A DNA stretch of 64,000 nt from Limnoglobus roseus. Its GTDB lineage: Bacteria; Planctomycetota; Planctomycetia; Gemmatales; Gemmataceae. The notes below the pieces were generated by a model, which worked only from the letters and a program-made list of their open reading frames with translations, did no database searches and had not been told where the DNA came from. A program made the translations under genes and the position numbers. Positions 25,620 to 35,100 of the stretch are shown piece after piece (positions within the stretch are counted from its first letter, which is position 1; each line of letters begins with the position of its first letter). The stretch is from the NCBI RefSeq assembly GCF_008254045.1, contig NZ_CP042425.1, forward strand, positions 1,240,001-1,304,000, written 5' to 3'.

Positions 25620-25976
25620 CTAAGCCCGCTTCTTGCGAGGCGGCCGCGGTAGCGAGTCCGGATCGTCACCTAACAAAATCCTCGCCTGCCGAATATCTTC
25701 CTCAGTACGCCGAGCAAATTGCGCCGGCGTTTCGAACGTGGTCGGCTCCTCACCGAACATGGCCTTGTGACAGTCCACCTGGAACTGCTTCAGGTCCGCT
25801 TCGGACACCCTCGCCCGCGTGCCAATGACGACGCACCGGAGTTTCACGATCTCCCCGCCGACGCGGATGCCCTTCGGCCACGATCTCGCCGTCATCATGG
25901 CCACCTTGCACCGTCGCGCCACCTCGGCCAGCGACATCAGATCGGGCTCATTCGCTTTGATCTCGTCCATGAGCAC
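25620..25976 (-). CDS. DUF1580-like helix-turn-helix protein, paralog 2
   Basis: The 118-aa product shares LMSLAEVARRCKVAMMTARS with its downstream neighbour, as well as the HKAMFGEE segment and the basic end RPPRKKRA. The two lie about 120 bp apart on the same strand and probably arose by tandem duplication. Differences gather in the C-terminal linker (FARRTEEDIRQARILL), which could change partners. Confidence 0.6.
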   Translation of the reverse strand: MLMDEIKANEPDLMSLAEVARRCKVAMMTARSWPKGIRVGGEIVKLRCVVIGTRARVSEADLKQFQVDCHKAMFGEEPTTFETPAQFARRTEEDIRQARILLGDDPDSLPRPPRKKRA

Positions 25977-26194
25977 TCCTTCCGTTCACCGCACGGGTAC
26001 AAACTGCTGCCGATTATCATGCTGGCCTCGGCCGCGTCGATGTCGGTTACGGTCCACCTGCATTTTTCGCCCGACAACCGCGGCGCAAGAATCCACGCGA
26101 CGGGATGGGCCGTAAGGCGGGTGGGAGAACGGTGGGGCCCTCTCGCCCCGCCACTCCCCGATCGACACGTCTCACTCTGACTTCAAGGAATTCC

Positions 26195-26926
26195 ATGTCC
26201 TACTACCGTGGCATCCTGTTGGCCGGTCGGTTTCGCACGCAGTTCGAGTTGAACCGCATGTTCGACGATGGGCAGCGGAACACGCTCATCGCCACCCTCG
26301 TCGGCCTGTCGAACCAGTCCGTCTCGCACTACCAAGCGATGAACGTCTGGGACCTGTGCGGCGTGGGGGCGGCGCGCACGTTCCTGCGGGAAACCAAGGG
26401 CCGGACCGACGCCGAACTGCAGGCGATGACCGACGACGACGTCCGGAACACGCTCATCGTCGCGATGCACGCCCAGACCGGTACCCCCGTCCCGACGCTT
26501 CAGGGGATGACGGACCTGAACCTCGCCCTCTTGGGGCTGGGAAGCGACCGTTCGTTCATCCGCGGCGCGCTGCTCGTCGGCCGGTTTCGCACGATGGCGG
26601 AACTGCTCGCCATGAGCGCGGAAGACCAGCGGAACACACTGATCGTGACCCTGGCCGGACTCTCGAACCAGCCCGTGAGCCACTACCAAGCGATGAGCGA
26701 TCAGACCTTGGGCGGGGCGGGCGCGGCGCTCGTGTTCCTGCGCGAAGCGAAGATCCGGGACGACGCGGCGTTGAAGGCGATGAGCGACGACGACGTCCGG
26801 AACACGATGATCGTCGAGGCGCAACAGCAGACGAACACCGACGAGCCGGTAGACTTCTTCCAGGGCCTGGACAACCTGGACATCATTCAGATCGTCCTCG
26901 GCGCGGATGCGTTAGTTCTCCACTGA
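26195..26926 (+). CDS. Protein of two internal repeats with DDxRNTLIV motifs
   Basis: The 243-aa product consists of two copies of a unit of about 115 residues. Each unit opens GRFRT, runs through GQRNTLIATLVGLSNQSVSH or DQRNTLIVTLAGLSNQPVSH, then GAARTFLRE or GAALVFLRE, and then MTDDDVRNTLIV or MSDDDVRNTMIV. So an RNT(L/M)IV core occurs four times. I do not know its function; the even spacing suggests a repeated helical or beta-propeller-like structure. No signal peptide or membrane helix. It is the only plus-strand gene in a run of minus-strand genes. Confidence 0.7.
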   Translation: MSYYRGILLAGRFRTQFELNRMFDDGQRNTLIATLVGLSNQSVSHYQAMNVWDLCGVGAARTFLRETKGRTDAELQAMTDDDVRNTLIVAMHAQTGTPVPTLQGMTDLNLALLGLGSDRSFIRGALLVGRFRTMAELLAMSAEDQRNTLIVTLAGLSNQPVSHYQAMSDQTLGGAGAALVFLREAKIRDDAALKAMSDDDVRNTMIVEAQQQTNTDEPVDFFQGLDNLDIIQIVLGADALVLH

Positions 26927-26978
26927 TTGTCTGCGGGGGAACTGAGGCCGGCCGGTGTTGCGTTCGCACCCTGCCGGC

Positions 26979-27299
26979 TTACCACTCAGCCAGCCTCCGC
27001 TGAAGCTCTTCATTCTCCCGCCGGAACCGCCGCTCGACTTCGCTGTCCGTCTCCGGCGGCGGCCACTCCAGTTCGCCGAGTTTGGCCCGGGTACACTCGT
27101 CGCGGAAGAACTCCAGATCCTCCATCGTGACGCGGAACCGGTCGCCGAACGCCACGCCGCGGAGCTTGATCAACCGGCCTTCGATCCGCACGCCCTTGCA
27201 GATCCAGTGGTTGATCATCTTCGCCGACACCGAGCAATGCGCGGCGGCTTGCGACGGTTTCATGTACTTCGGCTGGGGTTCGTTGCTCACGATGCGCAT
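26979..27299 (-). CDS. DUF1580-like helix-turn-helix protein, paralog 3
   Basis: This is the most diverged of the three HTH proteins. It has KPSQAAAHCSVSAKMINHWI, then GVRIEGRLIKLRGVAFGDRF, where the others have G(I)RVG..IV. A charged C-terminal helix (VERRFRRENEELQRRLAEW) may mediate dimerisation. The start is uncertain: ATG 27297-27299 is used, with an alternative at 27345-27347. Confidence 0.5.
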   Translation of the reverse strand: MRIVSNEPQPKYMKPSQAAAHCSVSAKMINHWICKGVRIEGRLIKLRGVAFGDRFRVTMEDLEFFRDECTRAKLGELEWPPPETDSEVERRFRRENEELQRRLAEW

Positions 27300-27303
27300 C
27301 CAT

Positions 27304-27800
27304 TCAGGGCAATTCACTCCGACGAAGTGCACCGCCCACGACAGCATTCCGAGCCCGCCGGATCGATTTTGTATCGTACGAAGGAATTCGGGCGAGCGGG
27401 GCGGACAGCGTCTCTACACGGTCCACGAGTTTCGCCGCCCGCGCCCGCTCGGCCGTGAAAACCCGCCCTTCGCCGTAGCCACTTCGCACGGCCGCCGCCG
27501 TCATCCGCCGGGCCTTCGCCACGCCCCCGACGAACTGCGCGTAGAAGTCACCGATCGTCTGTTGGATGGCCGCTCGCGCCTCGCCGCCCAACGGCTGATT
27601 GGAGTTGCCTTCCACGTTGTGTTTTCCCCGCGTGCATGTATTGGATTTCGATGCCGGCCTTTGCGCTGGACGGGCTCTGATCCGTGTGGATGGCCACTGC
27701 GCCAATACTGCCGGTCAACGCCGACGGGGCCGACACAATCTCATCTGCAGCCGAGCCGAACCGAACCAGTACGCCGCTGGCGCCATTGGTCTGTTAGAGG
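27304..27800 (-). pseudogene. S49 (SppA-type) peptidase remnant
   Basis: Two frames together read as the middle and end of an S49 signal-peptide-peptidase-type serine protease, the class used by some phages for head maturation. The first frame has AAYWFGSAADEIVSAPSALT and GSIGAVAIHTD, which includes the conserved S-A-A-Y-W/D-E-I and TGSIG regions. After a shift near 27610 the second frame has FYAQFVGGVAKARRMTAAAV and GEGRVFTAERARAAKLVDRV. The N-terminal third is missing. It is therefore truncated and frameshifted. Confidence 0.65.
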
Positions 27801-27975
27801 AAGCAACGGTGCGATTCCGCTCCCGCATGGCGAGTGGTTGACCCGCGGTCTCGGACACGCCAGCTAAACGGAAGCGGTATCGCCCGTTGTCCCCGAGCGT
27901 CGTCCACGCCGTCGAGCGCGTTCGACGGTCAGCTCCAAGCGGGTCGAATCATCGCCCGCGGAACGCCACCCCGAC

Positions 27976-28710
27976 TTACGGATGACGGCCCGACGGATCG
28001 CCCGACGATTGCACGTCGTCGGTGTTGCGGTGGAAGGTGTAGTCGGCGAACCGTTGGGCGTCGCGGCCGGCGTCCTCCCACCCGTACTTGTAACTGCCGA
28101 CGTGCCACAGGCGGATCGACGTGTCCGCCTGGACGACGAACCCCGCCTGCCGGGCCCGCTCGCAGAAGGCGTAGTCCTCGCCCAAGTACCAGGGCCGGCC
28201 CCGGTCGTCGGCCGCCACGAGCGGGCAGAAGTACGGCACGAGCGGCTTCTTGAACCCGAGGTTGCATAGGGGCAAGGCCAGTTTCGCCCGCACCGCCTCA
28301 TAGACTTCTCGTCGGGTGTGGGTGAACCCGAACCCGCAGTACAGGATGTCTACGAGACCGCCGTGCCGGCCGAACCGGACGGTCTTCGTCCCGGGCAGGA
28401 AGGCGGCGGCGAACTGCCGCGGCCCCTTCTTCGGGTACAGGCCGCACGTGAACGGCCGGCCGTGCCCGCGGAGTTTCTCCACGTCGTTCGGGTCGAACGC
28501 CACGTCGCTGTCCACCCACATCAACTCCTCGAACCCATCGGCGAGGGCGTCGGTGGCCATCTGGCACCGGGCGGCGTCGATGGCCGAGTACCCGCGGACC
28601 CGGCGGACGGGGTGCCCGCGGCGCTCGAGTTCGCGGAGGCCGTCCTCGCACCCGGGGTCGATCGGGCCGCCGACGGGGACGAGGATGACGCAACGGTCGG
28701 GCGCGGGCAT
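27976..28710 (-). CDS. GT-A fold glycosyltransferase-like protein
   Basis: The 244-aa protein begins RCVILVPVGGPIDPGCEDGL and has the metal-binding DXD motif as MWVDSDVAF (D67 and D69). Further conserved elements are GLYPKKGPRQFA, LYCGFGFTHTRREVYEAV and a late acidic segment WYLGEDYAFCERARQAG. Proteins of this type add sugars to unknown acceptors and are found on phages and islands. The ATG at 28708-28710 is followed at once by the conserved beta strand. The 3' end (QSSGDPSGRHP) extends slightly beyond the usual domain. Confidence 0.7.
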   Translation of the reverse strand: MPAPDRCVILVPVGGPIDPGCEDGLRELERRGHPVRRVRGYSAIDAARCQMATDALADGFEELMWVDSDVAFDPNDVEKLRGHGRPFTCGLYPKKGPRQFAAAFLPGTKTVRFGRHGGLVDILYCGFGFTHTRREVYEAVRAKLALPLCNLGFKKPLVPYFCPLVAADDRGRPWYLGEDYAFCERARQAGFVVQADTSIRLWHVGSYKYGWEDAGRDAQRFADYTFHRNTDDVQSSGDPSGRHP

Positions 28711-29103
28711 GGGGACTCCGAATGGGGGCGGACGGAGGGTGTCAACAATACGAACGTCGTCGGCTGGGGCGGTAAAATTTCTCCCCCACCGCTTGCGTTT
28801 TGTAAATATGTACAGTATAGTCACTCGGGAGTGAGCGGGTGGATTTTGACGGGAAAGTAAGCCCGAGGGATAATTCGGATTTTCCGACACAAATTCTGTT
28901 GCGTTCCTCAACTGTCCGAATTACCATCACCCCCTCACCTTGGGACTCACCACGGACGGTGATCCTCAATCGGACATCTCACGGTCACGGCGGACCTCTC
29001 CCGACGAAGAACCGTTCCGCACCTGGTTTCGATTCCCCACCGCACCCGCCCGGCCCCCGCGCCGCGGCCCCGGTGCGCCCACGCCTTGCGAAAGGACGTT
29101 CCC
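28711..29103. promoter_or_regulatory. Divergent intergenic region upstream of the Rhs gene
   Basis: About 390 bp separate the leftward glycosyltransferase from the rightward Rhs gene. The central 28790-28930 is AT-richer. It contains an 8-bp inverted repeat AATTCGGA/TCCGAATT (28872-28879 and 28915-28922) that could be an operator. No convincing promoter boxes were identified. Confidence 0.4.
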
Positions 29104-32100
29104 GTGATCCGCCCGACCCTCGCCCGGTGGCTGGCCCGAACCGACCGCTTCTGGGACGCCCTCCTCGCCCCTCGCCGGCGCAAGACTTCCCCCCTCGGCC
29201 TCACCGCCCTCGAAGACCGCCTCGTCCCGGACGGCCGTCCCCTCCCCCTGCCGTTCATCTTCGCCGGGGCCGGGAGCGGGGCCCCGCCCTTGGTGCGCTC
29301 GTACCAAGCGGACACGGGCGAACTTCAGTTCGAAGAACAACCGTTCGAGGCGACGTTCTCCGGCGGCGTCCGGGTGGCCGCGGGGGACGTGGACCGGGAC
29401 GGCCTGCCCGACCTGATCGCCGCGGCCGGGCCGGGCGGCGGCCCGCGGGTCCGCGTCCTCAACCCTCGGACCGGGGCGGAAATCGCCGGCCCGCTCGGCA
29501 GCTTCTTCGCCTACGACTCGTCGTTCACCGGCGGCGTGTACGTGGCGAGCGGGGACGTGGACGGGGACGGGTGGGCGGACGTGATCACCGCGGCCGGCGT
29601 CGGCGGCGGGCCGCACGTCAAGGCGTTCAGCGGGAAGACCGGCGACCTGATCGCCAACTTCTTCGCGTTCGCCCCCGAGTTCCGGGGCGGGGCGACGGTG
29701 GCGGCGGCCGACTTCACCGGGGACGGGAAGGCGGAGTTGGTCGTCGGGGCCGGGCCGGGCGGGTCGCCCGAGGTGCGGGTGTTCGACGTGACGACGGGCA
29801 CTATGCTGGCCGGCCCGCGGGGGGACTTCCTGGCGTTCGACCCGTCGTTCGCCGGGGGCGTGGACGTGGGGACGGACTTCAAGACCGGGGACGTGACCGG
29901 GGACGGCGTGCCCGACATCGTCGTCGGGTCGGGGCCGGGGATGGCCGCCGAGGTCAAGGTGTTCGACGGGGCGACGGGGGCCGTGGCCGGGGACCTCTCG
30001 CCGTTCGGGTCCGGGATGACGGCGGGCGTCCGCGTTTCGACCGCATACGTGAATGAAGACGCGAATGCCGACGTCGTGGTCGGGACGGGTGACGGGGTGA
30101 CGGGCGAGTTGAGGGTGTTCTCCGGGGCCGACTTCACCGAACTCTCGACGCCGATGAGCCCGTACACGCCGTTCGGGAGCGCGTTCACCGGCGGCCTGTA
30201 CGTCGCCGCCAGCAACGACCCGCCCAGCGAGTCGATCGACGTGGCCGTGAGCTTGGACACCACGGGCTCGGCCCCGACGACCCCGGCCCCGGGCACGCCG
30301 CTCCACTTCCTCGTTCGCGTCGGCCCGCCGAGCGGGTCGGTGGTCCCGACCGGGAAGGTCCACGTCTACCTCCACACGGAGATCGACCCCAACGTCACCG
30401 ACCCGCCGCCGGAGCCGGCGTACACTTACGACGCCGGGTCGGTGGAACTCGGGACCGGGACCACCGACCCGCTCACCGGGGTCGAAGTGATCCCCATCAC
30501 TATTCCCGGCGGCCTCCCGCGCATGCGGAACCCGACCACGACCAACGACGAGTACCACATTTTCGCCGACTACTCCGGGGACGCGCACTTCTACCCGAAC
30601 TCCGGCGAAATCACGTTCGAGGTGTGGGGTCCCGTGACGATCGGGTGCGACTGCTCGGCGAGCAAGCTCGTGGCGAGCGGGACCGGCGGGGGGACGGCTC
30701 CGGGGTTGGGCGGCACGGGCGGCGTCAAGTACGGGTCGGGGCAGGTGGCGATCCCCGGCCCGGACCCGCTGGCCGGCCTCCCCGATGCCGCTGCGGCCGT
30801 GGGCGCGGTCGCCGGCGGCCGCAGCGGGTGGTCGGCCGCGACCGGGTGGCAGGACCTGGGCAGCGCCCACATCCTCCCGACCGGCGAAGGCCTCCAGGTC
30901 AACACGGGCACCGGCGAGCCGGTCTACCTGCTCGGACAGGGCACGCCCGACGCGCACGGGAACTACCCGACGTACGGCGGCGAGTACCGGGGCACGACCA
31001 CGGCCGCGTACGACGACGGGGCGGACACGTTCACGGTCACGACGCCGGACGGCATGGCGAGCGTGTTCCAGGGGTTCGACGGGGGCGCGGCGGCCGAGGT
31101 CGGATCACTCCTGTCCGCGACGGACGCGGGCGGGCACACGGCGGCCGTCGTCGCGTGGGACGCCGACCGCCGGCCGACCGAGGTCCAGGAGACGTACGCC
31201 GTCGGGGCGGACACCGTCACCGTGTCCGCCGTCACCGTCTACGCGACGGCGTTCGGCCGGTGGGCCCCGCAGAAGGCGTCCGTGACCGTGCGGGAGCGGA
31301 CGAACGGCGGGGCGTGGGCGACCGTCCAGGCGACGGCGTACGAGTACGTGGAGACGGTGGACGGGGGCGGGAAGCCGGTCGGGGCGTGGGGGTCGTTGAC
31401 GCGGGCGACGGTGACGGACGGGGCGGGGGCGGTCCTGGACCAGTGGTACTACCGGTACTACACGGCCACCACGTACGACGTCGGGACGCACCAGATCGGG
31501 TACGCGGGCGGACTGCAATATTCCGTCGGGCCGGCCGCGTACGCCCGGCTGAAGGCGGCGAGCGGGGGGACGGACGGCGACGTCGACGGGGCGAGTGCCA
31601 CGGACGTGGCCACGGTCGCGGACGACTACCTGGAGTACGACGTCGCGGGCCGGGTGACGAAGATCGTGTCGAGCGGGCAGGGGTGCTCGGCGTGCTCGGG
31701 CGGCCAGGGGGCGTACACGTACGCCTACACGACGAGTTACAACCCGGACGGGTTCAACAGTTGGCACACGAAGACGGTGGAAACGTTGCCGGACGGAGGC
31801 ACGAACACGGTGTACACGAACGTGTTCGGCCAAGTCATGTTGTCCGCCCACACGGAGCCAAGCGGGAGCGGCGCGGGCGGGGGGGCTGGGAGCGAGTCGG
31901 GGTCGGGGAGCGAATCCGGCAGTGGCAGCGAGAGCGGGTCGGGGTCGGGGAGTGAATCCGGGTCCGGCAGTGAGAGCGGGTCGGGGAGTGAAAGTGGCTC
32001 GGGGAGCGAATCCGGCAGTGGTAGTGAGTCGGGCAGTGGGAGCGAGTCCGGGTCCGCCTCGGGGACGACGGGGCCGTGGGTCACGTACTACCGGTACGAC

Positions 32101-35100
32101 GAGGGGACGGGCTCGGGCGAGGGGTCGGGCAGCGGCAGTGAATCCGGGTCGGGGAGCGAGTCCGGGAGCGGGAGCGACTCGGGGTCCGGGCCGGCCCGGC
32201 CGGCGTTCGACGGCGGCCGGCTCGCCCTGACCGCCCACCCGTCGGCCGTCAGCGGGTACAGCGACGGCTACCCGGACCTCGTCCACTTCGTGAGCGGGAA
32301 CGCCGAGTACCTCCGGGACGCCGCGGGCCTGATCGAGACCCAGTCGTACTACGCCGCGACGACGGCCGGGGAGACGACGGCCGGCGGGGTGGCCGGGTTC
32401 CTCGAAGGCCGGGCGGTCCAGCAGGGGGAGACGGGGACGCCGGTCCCGCAGGGGGAAACCACCTACTACGCCCACACGGACGGGGACGCGACGGCCGCGA
32501 CGGTCGCGGCCGACACGGTGTACGCGAACGACGACGGGACCGGCGGGCGGACGACGGCGTACGCCTACACGTGGTTCTCCGGCACGGCCCAGGCCCAATC
32601 GGTCACGACGACGCTCCCGACGGTCACGACCGGCCAGAACGGCCCCAACGCGGCCACCAGTTCGACCGTCGTGATGGACGAATACGGCCGGCCGACCTGG
32701 GCGAAAGACCCCGCCGGGTTCCTGTCGTACACCGAATACGATCCGGTCACCGGGGCGGCGGTGAAGTCAATTCAAGACGTGGACACGACGCAAACGAGCG
32801 ACTTCGCCGACCTGCCGTCCGGGTGGAGTACGCCGACCGGCGGCGGGTTGCACCTCGTCACGGCATACGAAGTCGACGGCAAGGGCCGGGTGACCAAGAC
32901 GACGTCGCCGGGCGGACGGGTGGACTACACGGTGTACGACGACGCGGCCCACGAGGTCCGGTATTACCCCGCGTGGGACAGCACCACGGACTTGCCCACC
33001 GGGCCGATTTCGGTGAGTCGGGACGACCGGGCTCACGGGTACACGGAGTCGCTGACGATGTCGGCCACGCCGGCGGTCAGCGGCGGCCGGCCGACGGGGG
33101 CCGAGGCCGTCGGGAGCCTGGAGTCGCTGTCCCGGAGCTACCGCAACGACGCCGGCCAGGTGACGCACGCGGACAGCTACTTCGACCTGACCGGGGTGAC
33201 GTACTCGACGGCGGCGGACATCGGCACCTTGAACACGAACTACTACCGGACGACGACCGGGTACGGGAAGCAGGAAGGGCGGGTGAACAAGCAGGTGTCG
33301 GCGGCCGGGACGATCACCCGGACCGAGTCCGACGGCATGGGCCGCGTGACGAGCGTGTGGGTGGGGACGGACGACACGCCAACGACCGGGTACTGGTCCA
33401 CGGCCAACCGGACCGGCACGAACATGGTGAAGGTGGCGGAATATGAGTACGACGGCGGCGGGGTCGGGGACGGGAACGTGACGAAGGTGACGCACTTCCC
33501 CGGCGGCGGGGCGGCGGACCGCGTGACGGAGACGTTCTACGACTGGCGGGACCGGGCCGTGGCGGTGAAAACGGGCGTGGAGGCGACGGAGTCCACGAGC
33601 GTGAACCGGCCGATCTCCTACGCCGACTACGACAACCTGGGCGAGGTGACGAAGACGCGGACCTACGACGGCGACGGGGTGACGGTCACGTCGACCGGCG
33701 GCGTGCCGAACGCCCCGAGCAGCAGCCTATTGAGGGCGCAATCGACCACGACCTACGACGAACTCGGCCGGGCATACCGTAGCGATGTCTACTCAGTGGA
33801 CCCGTCCAGCGGCAGCGTGGGGAGTTACACCCTCCAGTCGAACACGTGGTTCGACGTCCGCGGCCAGGTCATCAAATCAACCTCACCCGGCGGCCTTGTC
33901 CAGAAGATGAGCTACGACGGTATCGGCCGGACGACGGTGAGCTACACGACCGACGGCGGCGGGGACTCGGGGTACGGGGACGCCGACGACGTGACGGGTG
34001 ACACCGTCCTCTCGCAAGACGAAATGACCTACGACGCCGACGGGAACGCCCTCGTGTCCGTCCACCGCGACCGCTTCCACGACGCCACGGATACCGGGGC
34101 GCTCGGCACGCCGGCCAGTTCGTCCGGGACGGCGAAGGCCCGGGTGAGTTACGCCGGGTCCTACTACGACCTCGCCGACCGGCCGGTGGCGTCCGTCGAC
34201 GTCGGCACGAACGGGGGCAGCGCGTGGACGCGGCCGGGCAGCGTGCCCTCCCGCAGCGATAGCGTGCTGGTGACGAGCGTCACCTACGACACGGCGGGCA
34301 GGGCGTACGAGACGACCGACCCGCGGGGTTTGGTCACCCGCACCCTGTACGACGACCTCGGGCGGACGACGAAGACGGTCGAGAACTACGTGAACGGGGT
34401 GGTGAGTGACGCGGACGACAAGACGACCGAGTACGCCTACGGCCCGGCCGGGATGACCAGCCTGACGGCGAGGCTGACGGGCGGGGGCGGGCAGACGACG
34501 GCGTGGGAGTACGGCGTTACGGCCGGGAGCGGGTCGGCGATCACGTCCAACGACGTCGTCGGCGCGACGCGGTGGCCCGACCCGAGCACCGGCGCGGCCA
34601 GTTCGAGCGAGCAGGAGGTGGTGACGGTCAACGCCCTCGGCCAGCCGGTCACATCGACGGACCGCAACGGGACTACCCACACGCTGACGTACGACGCCCT
34701 CGGCCGGGTCGTGTCGGACGCCGTCACGACGCTCGGGTCGGGCGTCGACGGGGCCGTCCGGCGGGTCGAGACGGCGTACGATTCGCAAGGGAACGCCTAC
34801 CTACTCACGACCTACGACGCGGCGTCCGGCGGGAGCGTGGTGACCCAGGTCGAGCGGACGTTCAACGGCCTCGGCCAGATGACGGACGAGTGGCAGGCGC
34901 ACGGCGGGGCGGTCAACACGTCGACGACGCCGGGCGTCCAGTACGCCTACTCGGAAATGGCGGGCGGGGCGAACCACTCCCGGCTCACGTCGATGACGTA
35001 CCCGGGCGGTTACGTGTTGACCTACAACTACTCGTCCGGGTTAAATAGTGGTATTAGTCGCCTGTCCTCCCTTTCCGATTCGAGCGGCACACTGGAAACG

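Noticed and set aside
28966-30957. A 663-codon open frame opposite the Rhs N-terminal region
   Set aside because: Composition (Arg, Gly, Pro, Val, His) is that of a shadow frame; the plus strand has clear FG-GAP repeats.
31870-32190. Regularly repeated short units resembling a CRISPR array
   Set aside because: The units are in frame, encode Gly/Ser/Glu, vary at third positions and have no unique spacers.
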